This document shows positions 40,890 through 49,935 of a stretch of DNA of 64,000 nucleotides, piece after piece (position 1 is the stretch's first letter; each line of letters begins with the position of its first letter). A program made the position numbers and the translations under genes. A model generated the notes under the pieces. That model searched no databases, was not told where the DNA came from, and was given only the letters and a program-made list of their open reading frames with translations. Source of the DNA: Cryobacterium cryoconiti (GTDB lineage: Bacteria; Actinomycetota; Actinomycetes; Actinomycetales; Microbacteriaceae); NCBI RefSeq assembly GCF_004403065.1, contig NZ_SOHA01000039.1, positions 62,001 to 126,000 on the forward strand, read 5' to 3'.

Positions 40890-41317
40890 GGCAGACACTC
40901 AAGCTCGCCACTCGCATGGGCGTGGCTCCCCGCCGCCTGAATGGCTGGGAGCCGGCCGAGGTCACCGAGTATGAGCACGTCGACGGCGTGCTGGTGCGGT
41001 CGATCACGCGGTGCGAGGCCGAGTTCGACGATGAGCAGCGCGAATTGCTGCTGGCGTCGGCAGAGTTCGAGGCTTCTATCGACTCGAACGGGCATTTTCT
41101 CGCGGAAACGATGAGCCCCGAGGCTGACCCGATGAACTACAAAAGTACGCTGCGGTTCACTGCAGCGGGCCCGTTCTTCAACTATGCGGAGAAGGCTCGC
41201 CTAGACGACGTGGATCGTTACCGTGCCGAGTTCCCGAAGGACTCCCCGCCGAACCTCAACGGGGCGTACTGGGTCGTGGAGAAGCACGGTGAGCTAGCGG
41301 GCGACCCGAACGATTAG
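40287..41317 (+). CDS. Tail assembly chaperone, -1 frameshift product (GT)
   Basis: The frame after the slip reads SIGESDRLRQTLKLATRMGV, then PRRLNGWEPAEVTEYEH and continues to the stop at 41317; it has no suitable start of its own. Reading AAA AAA in frame 0 and slipping back one base at 40865 gives a fusion of about 343 aa. Conservation of G and GT by frameshift before the tape measure gene is universal in long-tailed phages. The exact slip site is inferred from the A run. Confidence 0.82.
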
Positions 41318-41497
41318 GGCGGCCACGGCGGTCCCTGCGGCTGCTGCGAGTACCCAGCCGGCGAGTGTGACGAAGCCGAGGCTCTGGCCGAGCATGCCGC
41401 CTAGCCCGATGAGGCACCCGAGCACAGCCAGCATGCCGGCGACCCGCAGCATCACGACGGGCGCAGTTCGTTTGGCGACATTCCCCTGATTAGTCAT
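41294..41497 (-). CDS. Small membrane protein on the reverse strand (candidate moron)
   Basis: 67 aa. Two membrane helices at about 15-37 and 42-63 (VMLRVAGMLAVLGCLIGLGG, LAGWVLAAAAGTAVAALIV) with positive residues at both ends (cytoplasmic termini). It lies against the direction of the late operon, between GT and tape measure genes, overlapping the GT end by 24 nt. A -10 box TAGGAT (41509-41504) is 6 nt before the ATG, so it may be expressed in the lysogen. HK97 encodes its superinfection-exclusion protein gp15 at the equivalent position; similarity in sequence is not claimed. Confidence 0.65.
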   Translation of the reverse strand: MTNQGNVAKRTAPVVMLRVAGMLAVLGCLIGLGGMLGQSLGFVTLAGWVLAAAAGTAVAALIVRVAR

Positions 41498-41535
41498 GCG
41501 CTGATCCTACAACTCAACATCCGGAGGACCGCAAA

Positions 41536-44500
41536 ATGACCGATCGTACCGTCAAGGTTTCACTCACCGCACAGGTGACCGGGTACCTGCAGGGCATGGA
41601 GAAGGCTCGGAAGGCCACCGCTGACGCGGGAACTGCGGCTGAGCAGGCGGCGCGTCAGGTGGAGCAGCAGAAGCAGGCTATGGAGTCGGCAGGCCGCGGG
41701 CTTATGGTCGTTGGCGCGGTCGCCGTGGCCGCCACGGCTCTCTCGGTGAAGGCTGCAATCGGCTGGCAGTCGGCCTGGGCTGGCGTAACCAAGACGGTGG
41801 ATGGCACCCCAGCTGAACTCGCAAAGGTGGAAGAGGGGCTGCGGTCCCTCGCCAAGGTCCTCCCCGCTACGCATGAAGAAATCGCTGGTGTGGCTGAGGC
41901 TGCGGGGCAGCTTGGCGTGGCACGTGAAGATGTCGTCGGCTTCACAAAGACGATGGTGGACCTCAGCGAGACAACGAACCTAAGTGCTGACGAGGCCGCC
42001 ACCTCCATCGCTCAGATTTCCAACGTGATGGGCACGATGCGGCGCGAAGGGGCGGAGGGCGTGGAGCGTTTCGGTTCCGCGCTGGTTGCGCTCGGCAATG
42101 CGGGTGCCTCCACTGAGGCTGAGATCCTTGAGATGGCGAAGCGCATCGCAGGCGCGGCGAAGCTCGTGGGCGCGTCGGAGTCTGACGTGCTGGCCCTGGC
42201 GAACGCTATGGCCTCAGTTGGCATCGAAGCGCAGCTCGGTGGCGGCGTGATGTCCCGTGTGATGCAGCGCATGTACGCCGATGTGATGGAGGGCGGCGAG
42301 GGACTGGACAACCTGGCGAAGGTCGCCGGCGTCTCGTCCAAGGAGTTCGCTACCGCATTTGAGACTGACCCTGTTCGTGCGGTCGACATGATGGTGAAGG
42401 GCCTTGGCCGGGTAAAGGACGAGGGCGGAAACGTCATCGACACCATGGATGACCTCGGCGTCAAGGGCACCGAAGAGACGGGCGTGATCCTACGCTTGGC
42501 TGGTGCCGGCGACCTGCTGACCGACTCTCTGAAGCTGGGCGATTCCGCGTGGGAGTCAAACTCCGCCCTCGCCGAGGAGGCCGCGAAGCGGTACGCCACG
42601 GTTGAGTCGCAGTTGCAGGTCGCGAGCAACCGGGTCACGGATGCCGCCATCTCGTTCGGTCAGGTGTTCTTGCCTGCCGTGTCGGCGGCAGCTGAGGCTG
42701 TCGGTGGGTTCGCCAACCTGCTAGGCGGCATGGACCCTGTTCTGCAGGGCACGGTTGCGACCGTGGCCCTGATGGGCGGTGCTGTCGCCCTCGCGGGTGG
42801 CGGCTTCCTGCTCGCGGTCCCGAAGATCGCGGCGTACCAGTCGGCGCTTGTGGTGCTGTCCACGTCTTCGATGCCCGGTGTTGCTGCTGCAGCTGCTGGC
42901 CTGACCAGCGCTTCGGCGAAGTCTGGCGCGGCTCTTGCTGCCACCGCCAAATTCATGACCGGACCGTGGGGGCTTGCGCTCGCGGCTGCTGCTGTGGGCG
43001 TGAAGCTCATGGTCGACTACTTCGACTCGCTCAAGGCGACCTCGGCTGAGGTGACTAACAGCCTGACGACAGCTTCGGACGCTGCGCAAATCTTCGCAAC
43101 CATCGGCGAGGGGCGCGAGTGGACGGCATGGCAGGACGTGACCGCGCAGCTCGAGGACCTGCCCGCCGTGTTGCAGGCTTCCGCCGAGCAGTCGGGCAAC
43201 CTGTGGGCGCGCTTCGATCAGACCCACTTCGGGGCATTCGGGGCGCTCAAGGATCTCGGCACAGAGCTTGGGTCCCTGGCTTCCGAGGACCTGCCGAGCG
43301 CTCAGGCGGCGTTCCGGTTGCTCTCGGCGGAAACCGACGAATCCGAGCAGTCACAATGGCGGCTGCTCAATTCGATGCCCGGCTACAAGCAGGCACTCGT
43401 TGACCAGGCCAAAGAGCTTGGCATCAACGTCACATCGACTGACGAGGCCGCGAACAAGACGGCTCTACTTGAGCTGGCATTCGGCAGCGCAGCCCCGGTC
43501 GCCATCACGGCATCCGAGGCGTACCTCGCTGCGGCTGACGAGGCTTCGGCGCTGGCTGGCGAGGTTCTAACGCTAATGGAGGCCATCAACGAGGCCAACG
43601 GCATCGGTCAGGACGCGGTCTCTTCCAACGCGGCCTTCCAAGCTTCGATGGCTGGAATTTCCGACGAGGTGGAACGCCAAAAGGACGAGTTCATCAAGCT
43701 GCAAGAAGAGGGCTATGAAGAGGCAAATGGCACCCTTGAGGGTTTCGTCGGCACACTGGATGGGTTCACTCTCAGCCTGGACGAGTCCACGGCTTCGGGT
43801 TCGGCGAACGCCGCCATGCTTTCGGGTGTTGCGGCTGACGCCCAGGCGGCTGCGCTCGCACAGTTCGAGGTCGACAAGACCACGATGAGCGCGAAGGATG
43901 CGACTGACAAGTACATCACCACGCTCGGCCTCAGCCGTGAAGAGCTACAGAAGCAGGCCGAGGCGAATGGGTACAGCGCCGAAGAGGTGCAGAAGCTCCT
44001 CGACAAGGTGTTCGCCATGCCAACTGAACGAGAAACGAAGCTGCTTGTTAACACGGCACTTGCCACGGAGCAGTTGTCCCTATTCAAGGCGAAGTGGGAT
44101 GGCGTCAAGATCACCGGCTCCCTGTTCATGGAGGCATCGAACGGTGACCGCAGCATGGCGGCGGCGGCGGCCCGGTACACGGGGCAGGCGCAAGCATATT
44201 TCGCCAACCCGCTAAATAAGGCGACTGGTGGCACCATTCACGGACCAGGAACCGCAACGTCGGACTCCATCCCCGTGATGCTGTCGAACGGCGAAGAGGT
44301 CACCCGTACGGCGATGGCTGACAAGTACCGGCCACTGCTGAAGGCGATCAATGCCGACAAGGTCGATCAGTACCGGGGCATTCCAGGTCTCGCAACTGGC
44401 GGCACTGCGGGCTACGCAGCCCCAGTGCAGTACGTCCCGTCCTACGGCGGCGGCGGCGGCGGCGGCGGCGGCCAATCCTCGGTGACCATATCCCCGACCG

Positions 44501-44625
44501 TTTCCCTAGCCGGCGCGACCCTCGTCATGAGTGTCGACGGCCGGCAGATGACCGCGGTCATCCAGGAGCAGATCGTGTCCGCATCGAACGCCAGTGCAAG
44601 TCAGATCCGTAGGGGGAAGCAGTGA
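41536..44625 (+). CDS. Tape measure protein
   Basis: 1029 aa, CGGAGGACC before the ATG. Coiled N-terminus (about 10-50), TP901-type core domain (about 70-330: GVTKTVDGTPAELAKVEEGL, LPATHEEIAGVAEAAGQLGV, ATSIAQISNVMG), hydrophobic segments around 395-490, and a Gly-rich end. Sets tail length; at about 1.5 Angstrom per residue it predicts a tail near 155 nm. No lysozyme or peptidase domain seen. Confidence 0.93.
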   Translation: MTDRTVKVSLTAQVTGYLQGMEKARKATADAGTAAEQAARQVEQQKQAMESAGRGLMVVGAVAVAATALSVKAAIGWQSAWAGVTKTVDGTPAELAKVEEGLRSLAKVLPATHEEIAGVAEAAGQLGVAREDVVGFTKTMVDLSETTNLSADEAATSIAQISNVMGTMRREGAEGVERFGSALVALGNAGASTEAEILEMAKRIAGAAKLVGASESDVLALANAMASVGIEAQLGGGVMSRVMQRMYADVMEGGEGLDNLAKVAGVSSKEFATAFETDPVRAVDMMVKGLGRVKDEGGNVIDTMDDLGVKGTEETGVILRLAGAGDLLTDSLKLGDSAWESNSALAEEAAKRYATVESQLQVASNRVTDAAISFGQVFLPAVSAAAEAVGGFANLLGGMDPVLQGTVATVALMGGAVALAGGGFLLAVPKIAAYQSALVVLSTSSMPGVAAAAAGLTSASAKSGAALAATAKFMTGPWGLALAAAAVGVKLMVDYFDSLKATSAEVTNSLTTASDAAQIFATIGEGREWTAWQDVTAQLEDLPAVLQASAEQSGNLWARFDQTHFGAFGALKDLGTELGSLASEDLPSAQAAFRLLSAETDESEQSQWRLLNSMPGYKQALVDQAKELGINVTSTDEAANKTALLELAFGSAAPVAITASEAYLAAADEASALAGEVLTLMEAINEANGIGQDAVSSNAAFQASMAGISDEVERQKDEFIKLQEEGYEEANGTLEGFVGTLDGFTLSLDESTASGSANAAMLSGVAADAQAAALAQFEVDKTTMSAKDATDKYITTLGLSREELQKQAEANGYSAEEVQKLLDKVFAMPTERETKLLVNTALATEQLSLFKAKWDGVKITGSLFMEASNGDRSMAAAAARYTGQAQAYFANPLNKATGGTIHGPGTATSDSIPVMLSNGEEVTRTAMADKYRPLLKAINADKVDQYRGIPGLATGGTAGYAAPVQYVPSYGGGGGGGGGQSSVTISPTVSLAGATLVMSVDGRQMTAVIQEQIVSASNASASQIRRGKQ

Positions 44626-45476
44626 GCCACGCACCAACAATTACACCGTTCTACAGCTGGAAGCCGTGCCCCCGCGCCGAGGTCCTGTTTACCTCGTTCG
44701 TGGCGGGCACGGCCACGGTCACCGTCCACCGCAAGGCGGGCGGTCAGGAGAAGGAAGTGCGCGGGGCGATCCGTGCTGCAGTCGCTGGCGCGCTCACCCG
44801 CATTGACATGGAAATCCCCGGCAATGGGACACCAGTGACGTACCGGGCGGAGATGTTCAACGCCGCCGGGGTACCGCTCGGGTTCACAGACTCGACGACG
44901 ATCACAATGCACGTCCGGGAATCGTGGGTGCACAACCCGCTGGACCCACAGGGAGCCATCCCGATCGAGTTCCGCCCGTCTGCGGCGCGGTCCATCGTTC
45001 GCCCAACTGAGGGCAGCGTGGTCTATCCGACCGGGCGGCGCGTAGGTGTACTCGTGTCGGGACAGCGGCGCGGGGTGCAAGGCGTCGACCTCACCGTGGT
45101 GACGGACACCCTCGAGCATGCCGACAAACTGCAGGCCATGTTCGGCACCTATGACACGGACCTGCCGCCGATCCTGTGTTTCCGTTTGGGGACACGCGAC
45201 CGGGTGCGACTTCCGTCCCCGTTCTTCGCCGCGGTTCTGGCAGCAGACGAGCAGGACGTGAACCTGGCTATGGGTCTGGGCGAGCAGATCACGACGGTGA
45301 TGCAGGGCGACGAGGTTGCCCCTCCTGCCCCCGGTCTGTTCATCCCGCTCCTAACCCGCGCGGACCTCAACGCCTACTACTCGACACGCGCGGCGCTGAA
45401 CGCCGATAACGCTTCCCGGCTCGCTGTGAACCGCCGCTACGACCTGATTGGAGCATCCAATGAGAGCGCACTCTGA
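44622..45476 (+). CDS. Minor tail protein (distal tail-like)
   Basis: 284 aa, GTG start in GTGA overlap. Beta-rich (EVLFTSFVAGTATVTVHRKA, VTYRAEMFNAAGVPLGF) with a later RPTEGSVVYPTGRRVGVLVS region typical of Dit-like proteins. First gene after the tape measure, where the distal tail protein is expected. Overlaps the next gene by 17 nt. Confidence 0.78.
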   Translation: MSHAPTITPFYSWKPCPRAEVLFTSFVAGTATVTVHRKAGGQEKEVRGAIRAAVAGALTRIDMEIPGNGTPVTYRAEMFNAAGVPLGFTDSTTITMHVRESWVHNPLDPQGAIPIEFRPSAARSIVRPTEGSVVYPTGRRVGVLVSGQRRGVQGVDLTVVTDTLEHADKLQAMFGTYDTDLPPILCFRLGTRDRVRLPSPFFAAVLAADEQDVNLAMGLGEQITTVMQGDEVAPPAPGLFIPLLTRADLNAYYSTRAALNADNASRLAVNRRYDLIGASNESAL

Positions 45477-46569
45477 CGCACTCGCGCAGGTCCTCAGGGG
45501 CTCCTTCTCGCGCCGGCTGATCGCTGACGTGTTCCACGGTTCGGAGCGTGTTCTGCAAGACGTGGACCTGCTGTCTTGGTCGCTGGACGGCGATCTTGGG
45601 GCGGAGGTGAAGATGGGCGGCTCGGGTACGGTCGCGCACCAGTCAGTGCATGGAGAGTCCCTGACGCCGGAGGGGGCGGAGGGCATTCTGTCTCCGTTCC
45701 GCGCCCGCCTGTTCCTGCTCATGGAGGTAACAGTCGGCGGATTCTCGGAGACGGTACAGCTCGGCTGGTTCAAGGTGACGGGGGCCCCGTACGCGCAGGA
45801 CCATTTCGCAACGGTGAACGGTGAGCGGGTGGTGATCGCGTCGGTCGTCGACCTGGTGTTCGAGTCGCTGGACGTGAACTTGAAGCGCCGCGGGTTCCGC
45901 AGCGAGGAGCAGCCGCCGTCTCTGGCGTCGTGCTGGGCTGAGATTCGCCGCATCACGAACATGCCCGTCGTCGAGTCGGTCCCTGATAAGCCAATCCCGG
46001 CCGCCATTGTGTACGAGGCGACGCGGGGTGGGCGACTCAAAGGCGTGCAGGCTCTCGCGGGGGTTCTGGGTGGGTCGGGTGTCATAAACCCGGCAGGCGC
46101 TGTCGTGGTCGTTCCCGACGTTGCTGGCGATCCGGTCGGCTCCCTGCTCATCGGCATGAACGGAACCGTGACAGATGTGCCTTATGCGGTGGAGACAGAG
46201 ACCGTCTACAACTGCGTGGTGGGAAACTTCGAGACGGCTGAGCGCACGCCAATCTACGCAGTGGCACAGGTCACCATCGGCCCGCTCGCTGTCAGCGGCC
46301 CATATGGGGAGAACACCCTCTACGTGAGCAGCGACCTCGTGAAAACACAGGCACAGGCTGACGCATTCGTCGCAGCGAGGTTGGCTGCATCTGTGGGTTC
46401 GCAGCAGTTCGAGGTACCCATTCAGTGCATCATCAACCCGCTATTCGAACTGGGCGACCCGCTCAAAGTAGTTGGGCATGTCCGACCCCTGCAGGGAGTG
46501 CTCGTGAAGTTCGCCATGTCGGATTCGGAGCTGATGACGGTGACGTTGAAAGCCTCGCGGGTGCTCTGA
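45460..46569 (+). CDS. Minor tail protein (tail hub/Tal-like)
   Basis: 369 aa. ATG 45460 has GGAG 8 nt upstream; an earlier TTG is less likely. FSRRLIADVFHGSERVLQDV, GILSPFRARLFLLMEV and ETVQLGWFKVTGAPYAQDHF match hub proteins (gp27-like) of actinophages, which form the tail tip ring. Confidence 0.82.
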   Translation: MRAHSDALAQVLRGSFSRRLIADVFHGSERVLQDVDLLSWSLDGDLGAEVKMGGSGTVAHQSVHGESLTPEGAEGILSPFRARLFLLMEVTVGGFSETVQLGWFKVTGAPYAQDHFATVNGERVVIASVVDLVFESLDVNLKRRGFRSEEQPPSLASCWAEIRRITNMPVVESVPDKPIPAAIVYEATRGGRLKGVQALAGVLGGSGVINPAGAVVVVPDVAGDPVGSLLIGMNGTVTDVPYAVETETVYNCVVGNFETAERTPIYAVAQVTIGPLAVSGPYGENTLYVSSDLVKTQAQADAFVAARLAASVGSQQFEVPIQCIINPLFELGDPLKVVGHVRPLQGVLVKFAMSDSELMTVTLKASRVL

Positions 46570-47426
46570 TGGCGTCGGACACTGAGCTGATCCTGAACAA
46601 GCTGGCGACGATCCCCGACGTTGGCTCCAAGCTGGGTGTGTTCGTTCGCATGGAGGGTGTGTTGGCGGTCGTGAACGTGGGCGACCGCGCCGTCACCCTC
46701 CCGTGCACAGGCTTCTACCCACCAGTCGAGGGCATGTCGGTGCAGCTTGAGCGCCGCAATGGGGCTCTGATCGTGACGGGGCCGGCCGCACAGTTGGCCC
46801 CGCTCGGTGTGATCAAGGCTGGCGGTTCCCCGAAGTGCACGGTGTTGGTCAGCGGCATCGAGCACATGCTCGGTTACCGCGACGGCTACGTGCCCGCGAT
46901 CGGCGATGACGTGGAGATCAACTGGGCGACGGGCATCATTCAAGGCAAGGTGACGAGCGTTCCAGTGACGGTGATGCCAACGGAGAATCAGAGCGCGGCC
47001 CCGGTTGCGTTCGGGAACCTGCTCGTCATGGCCGCGCAATCAGGGTCGTTCAATGGGCGCTGGTGGACGAATGATGTCTACAACGGCGACAACAACACGG
47101 GTGCATGGTTCTACAGCTCCCGTGTGGCGGATGCCTTGCGCGGTGCGACGGTCACGAAGGTAGAAATATTCCTCAACCCCCGGCAGGCGTCCGGCAACTC
47201 CCCACAGATCGGCACGCACCCCTCGGGTTCAATGGGCGGCAACGTGGCAGTGTCCGGTCAGATCGCCCTTGAACCGCGCTCAGGCTGGGTGCAGATCCCG
47301 CTCGCATGGGTGGCTGCCCTCATGGCTGGCGGCGGAATCGGTGTCACCCGATCCGGATACACCATCTGGCGCGGCACCGGATCCGATGCGCTCTCGGGTG
47401 CGCTCCGGTTCACCGGCACCCGCTAA
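46569..47426 (+). CDS. Minor tail protein
   Basis: 285 aa. N-terminal OB-like domain (about 20-140) as in tail-tip baseplate spikes, then an aromatic region GSFNGRWWTNDVYNGDNNTG and a beta-rich C-terminal domain that may bind carbohydrate. Start shares a base with the previous stop. Confidence 0.75.
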   Translation: MASDTELILNKLATIPDVGSKLGVFVRMEGVLAVVNVGDRAVTLPCTGFYPPVEGMSVQLERRNGALIVTGPAAQLAPLGVIKAGGSPKCTVLVSGIEHMLGYRDGYVPAIGDDVEINWATGIIQGKVTSVPVTVMPTENQSAAPVAFGNLLVMAAQSGSFNGRWWTNDVYNGDNNTGAWFYSSRVADALRGATVTKVEIFLNPRQASGNSPQIGTHPSGSMGGNVAVSGQIALEPRSGWVQIPLAWVAALMAGGGIGVTRSGYTIWRGTGSDALSGALRFTGTR

Positions 47427-47441
47427 CCCTTCCCATTCATG

Positions 47442-47459
47442 GCCTCGCTTCGGCGGGGC
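47442..47459 (+). terminator. Short hairpin between tail genes
   Basis: GCCTCGC-TTCG-GCGGGGC followed by TATTCGCATTT. UUCG tetraloop hairpin; could be a partial terminator. Confidence 0.6.
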
Positions 47460-47481
47460 TATTCGCATTTAGGAGCACACT

Positions 47482-47982
47482 TTGGCAGCATCCACAGCAG
47501 TCGGCCCGCGCGGCCAACTCCGCTTCAACGTCCTCGAGGGCCCCGACCTGGGCGTCGACGAGGAGCTTCTCTCTGACCAGTGCGCCGAGATTGGCACGCG
47601 CCGAGTCGGCACCACTGCTGACCGCAACGCCCTCAGCGGGGCAAAAAAGTTCGTGGGCCTCCTATGGGGGGACACAACAGACAACCTCGAGTACCGGTAT
47701 ACGTCGACTGGGTGGAAGAAAGTGACCGGCCTCATTCGAGGCGGGGTTGGTGCCGGCACAAGCTCACAGGGCGGCGACATCACCGTGACGTTCTCATCGC
47801 CGTTCACGTCTGCCTGCACCGCCATCGTCGTCACTGACTCCAATACGGGCGGCGGCATCGGGCCGGTTCCTCTGAAGGTCGTTTCTCGGAGTGCTACGGG
47901 CGCGGTCATCCGGGTCATGCAGAACGAAGTTGCGGTTTCCGGCTTCCCGACATCGTTCAACTACATTGCGTTCGGCGACTGA
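47482..47982 (+). CDS. Minor tail / tail tip protein
   Basis: 166 aa, TTG start with AGGAGC 7 nt upstream; no ATG or GTG fits better. Beta-rich C-terminus (GGDITVTFSSPFTSACTAIV, VPLKVVSRSATGAVIRVMQN) resembles tip domains of phage fibres. Stop shares a base with the endolysin start. Confidence 0.72.
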   Translation: MAASTAVGPRGQLRFNVLEGPDLGVDEELLSDQCAEIGTRRVGTTADRNALSGAKKFVGLLWGDTTDNLEYRYTSTGWKKVTGLIRGGVGAGTSSQGGDITVTFSSPFTSACTAIVVTDSNTGGGIGPVPLKVVSRSATGAVIRVMQNEVAVSGFPTSFNYIAFGD

Positions 47983-48776
47983 TGCTGAAGAACTACGTAC
48001 TCAACGGGCCCTCGATCGTAATCGAGGATGACGACCGCAGCCCCGCCATTTCTTGGCTCAACCACCTGGCGCGAACCGGCGGCAAGCGCCCCGGGATCGA
48101 CCTGGTGGCGCAAACCCCGCAGCCCGTGTACGCGCCCACCGATGGAGTCATGGAACGTCGACCGAACGACGGATCAGCGGGTAACTCCTGCCGGTTCTGG
48201 CACAAGCAGAACGCGGGCTGGGCGGACGTGTTCTCCCACCTGTCGACCTACGTGGGCCGCAATATGCAGGAGTTCAAACAGGGCGACCTCATCGCCTACA
48301 CGGGCGACACCGGCGGGGTCACGGCGCACCTGCACCGACACCTACTCAATCCTGCCGGTGTGCGCTGCAACCCGTGGGACTACTTCATCTCATCCACCTC
48401 GCCCGCGGGGCTCGACGAGACCCCACTCCCCGAACTCTCGAAGGACACAGACATGCAGATTTTCAAAGTTGCCGGCGGCGCGATCGCCCTCGTCGGAGAA
48501 CACACCGCCCTCGTCTACGGTTCGGCGTCGGGAGGCAACGCCTTCTCGATCGGCTCCAACGAGAAGGCGTTCGGCGCAGTCGGCGGGCTCAGCGCCGACG
48601 AACTGACCACCATCGTCCGTGAAGCGCAGGGCCGCCGTAACGACCTCGTGCGCGACGTCGCGGCTGCTGTTGCCAAGGCACTCCCAGCGTCTGTCGGCGG
48701 GTCCACACCAGCCATCGACTACGCAGCGCTCGCCAAGGCAGTGAACGACGACGCGGCACGCCGGCTGGCTCAGTAG
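47982..48776 (+). CDS. M23-family endolysin with altered metal ligand
   Basis: 264 aa. M23 peptidase domain at about 30-145: GGKRPGIDLVAQ, YAPTDGVME, H86 in VFSHLSTYV, GDLIAYTGDTGG and the H116-L-H118 pair in TAHLHRHLL. The usual first ligand His of HxxxD is Arg (R36, with D40 kept). Residues about 160-264 are a separate tail module, perhaps wall-binding, without recognised repeats. No signal peptide, so export would depend on a holin. Confidence 0.85.
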   Translation: MLKNYVLNGPSIVIEDDDRSPAISWLNHLARTGGKRPGIDLVAQTPQPVYAPTDGVMERRPNDGSAGNSCRFWHKQNAGWADVFSHLSTYVGRNMQEFKQGDLIAYTGDTGGVTAHLHRHLLNPAGVRCNPWDYFISSTSPAGLDETPLPELSKDTDMQIFKVAGGAIALVGEHTALVYGSASGGNAFSIGSNEKAFGAVGGLSADELTTIVREAQGRRNDLVRDVAAAVAKALPASVGGSTPAIDYAALAKAVNDDAARRLAQ

Positions 48777-48783
48777 CTGCCTG

Positions 48784-48885
48784 ATGCCGTGCCGTCACGA
48801 CCCTGCCTCGGTATGCCCGTGCTGGCGGTCGTGCGACTGGTGCATCTGCCCGAAGCCTGAAAGACCCAGCACCCCCGGCGCGTGA
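48784..48885 (+). CDS. Possible Cys-rich micropeptide
   Basis: 33 aa with six Cys in 20 residues (CPCWRSCDWCICPKP near the middle). ATG is 8 nt after the endolysin stop but has no clear ribosome-binding site, and the frame ends in the following hairpin. Weak call. Confidence 0.3.
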   Translation: MPCRHDPASVCPCWRSCDWCICPKPERPSTPGA

Positions 48886-48906
48886 TCCAACATGCGCCGG
48901 GGGCTG
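48867..48906 (+). terminator. Strong hairpin after the endolysin gene
   Basis: AGC-A-CCCCCGGCGC pairs with GCGCCGGGGG-CT around a 12-nt loop. No U-tract; it separates the endolysin from the membrane-protein genes. Confidence 0.65.
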
Positions 48907-48941
48907 ACCCGCCCCGCCAATAGCAGCAAGGAGGGCTAGCC

Positions 48942-49016
48942 ATGAACGCTACCCGAGCCCACCCCGCCCACCCCCGAGCAGACCCACATCTGAGGATGCA
49001 ACGAGCGCGCGCGTGA
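48942..49016 (+). CDS. Possible short coupled peptide
   Basis: 24 aa with the best ribosome-binding site of the area (AAGGAGG, 9 nt before ATG). Its TGA overlaps the GTG of the following gene, so it may serve to load ribosomes onto that gene. His/Arg/Pro-rich, no motif. Confidence 0.4.
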   Translation: MNATRAHPAHPRADPHLRMQRARA

Positions 49017-49276
49017 CCGCCGAACCCGAGCCGAACGGGTGGGAACTCCTACGCAGCATCCGCGACCTCAAAGACTCCGTCGACGGTGTCGCCCGCGGCA
49101 TGGTCACTCAGATCCAGCACACCGCGGCAACCGATCGAATCCAGAAGCTGGAAACCGACCGTGACGAGCAGCGGAAAACGAGGGCCCAGCAATGGTTCGC
49201 CATCGGCATCAGCTTCCTCGGCATGGTCGGCACCGTCGTCACAGGCATCGTCCTGTTCAGTATCAAAGGAGCATGA
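49013..49276 (+). CDS. Holin-like protein with coiled coil and C-terminal membrane helix
   Basis: 87 aa, GTG start. Helical or coiled-coil N-terminus (LLRSIRDLKDSVDGVARGMV, DRIQKLETDRDEQRK), then one membrane helix at about 61-84 (FAIGISFLGMVGTVVTGIVL). The layout is that of XhlA-type lysis proteins. Overlaps the next gene (ATGATG). Confidence 0.68.
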   Translation: MTAEPEPNGWELLRSIRDLKDSVDGVARGMVTQIQHTAATDRIQKLETDRDEQRKTRAQQWFAIGISFLGMVGTVVTGIVLFSIKGA

Positions 49277-49935
49277 TGATCCGCACCGAACGAAAATGGC
49301 AGATCGCCACTGGGATTGTGGGGATGCTGACCCTCTCCATATTCACGGCCGGGGCCGTCTACCTCGGGGCCGCCAACGCCGACCTGCGCTCTGAGCTCAC
49401 CGCCGCCAGGCAGGACACGCGCGCGGCCACGGAGAACGCGAACGGGCTCTACCAGCAGCTGCTCACCTCCGGCATCGAGCCGGAAGCGGAGAAGCCCGCG
49501 GAGGTCATCGCGGGCGACACCGGCAAGTCCGGCAACGACGGCGCACCCGGGCGGCCACCCACCGCCGAAGAGGTGTCGTCGTCCGTGGCCGCCTACTGTC
49601 TGATCCGCCTCGACTGTGTCGGCGCTGCAGGTCCGGCTGGCCCGGTCGCTCCCGCACTCATCCCGCTCGACGGTGAGGACGGGGCCGACGGCACAGACGG
49701 GGCCGCTGGCGCAGACTCGACCACCCCCGGCCCGGTGGGCACGACTGGCGCTGATTCAACCGTCCCCGGCCCCGCTGGACCGAGCGGCCCTGGCATCACC
49801 GCCGTTGCCTGCCAGGACGACGGGGACTGGCTGTTCACCCTCACTCACCCCGACACCACCACAACCACCCTGACCGTCGCAGGCCCCTGCCGCGTCGAGC
49901 CGATCACCACCCCCTCCGAAGGAGCGACCCCATGA
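49273..49935 (+). CDS. Membrane-anchored collagen-like protein
   Basis: 220 aa; ATG 49273 overlaps the previous stop. N-terminal membrane helix (about 9-30), short coiled-coil-like part (LRSELTAARQDTRAATENAN), then Gly-x-y runs (GDTGKSGNDGAPG; GEDGADGTDGAAGAD; GPVGTTGADSTVPGPAGPSG) and a small beta domain (AVACQDDGDWLFTLTHPDTT). The repeats suggest a trimeric stalk. Position between two holin-like genes hints at lysis control or cell-wall contact, but this is inference. Confidence 0.78.
   Translation: MMIRTERKWQIATGIVGMLTLSIFTAGAVYLGAANADLRSELTAARQDTRAATENANGLYQQLLTSGIEPEAEKPAEVIAGDTGKSGNDGAPGRPPTAEEVSSSVAAYCLIRLDCVGAAGPAGPVAPALIPLDGEDGADGTDGAAGADSTTPGPVGTTGADSTVPGPAGPSGPGITAVACQDDGDWLFTLTHPDTTTTTLTVAGPCRVEPITTPSEGATP

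Noticed and set aside
41294..41497. Treating the reverse membrane protein as a mere shadow of the chaperone gene
   Set aside because: Only 24 nt overlap the chaperone frame; the rest is otherwise non-coding and has membrane helices and a promoter-like box, so I kept it as a gene with moderate confidence.
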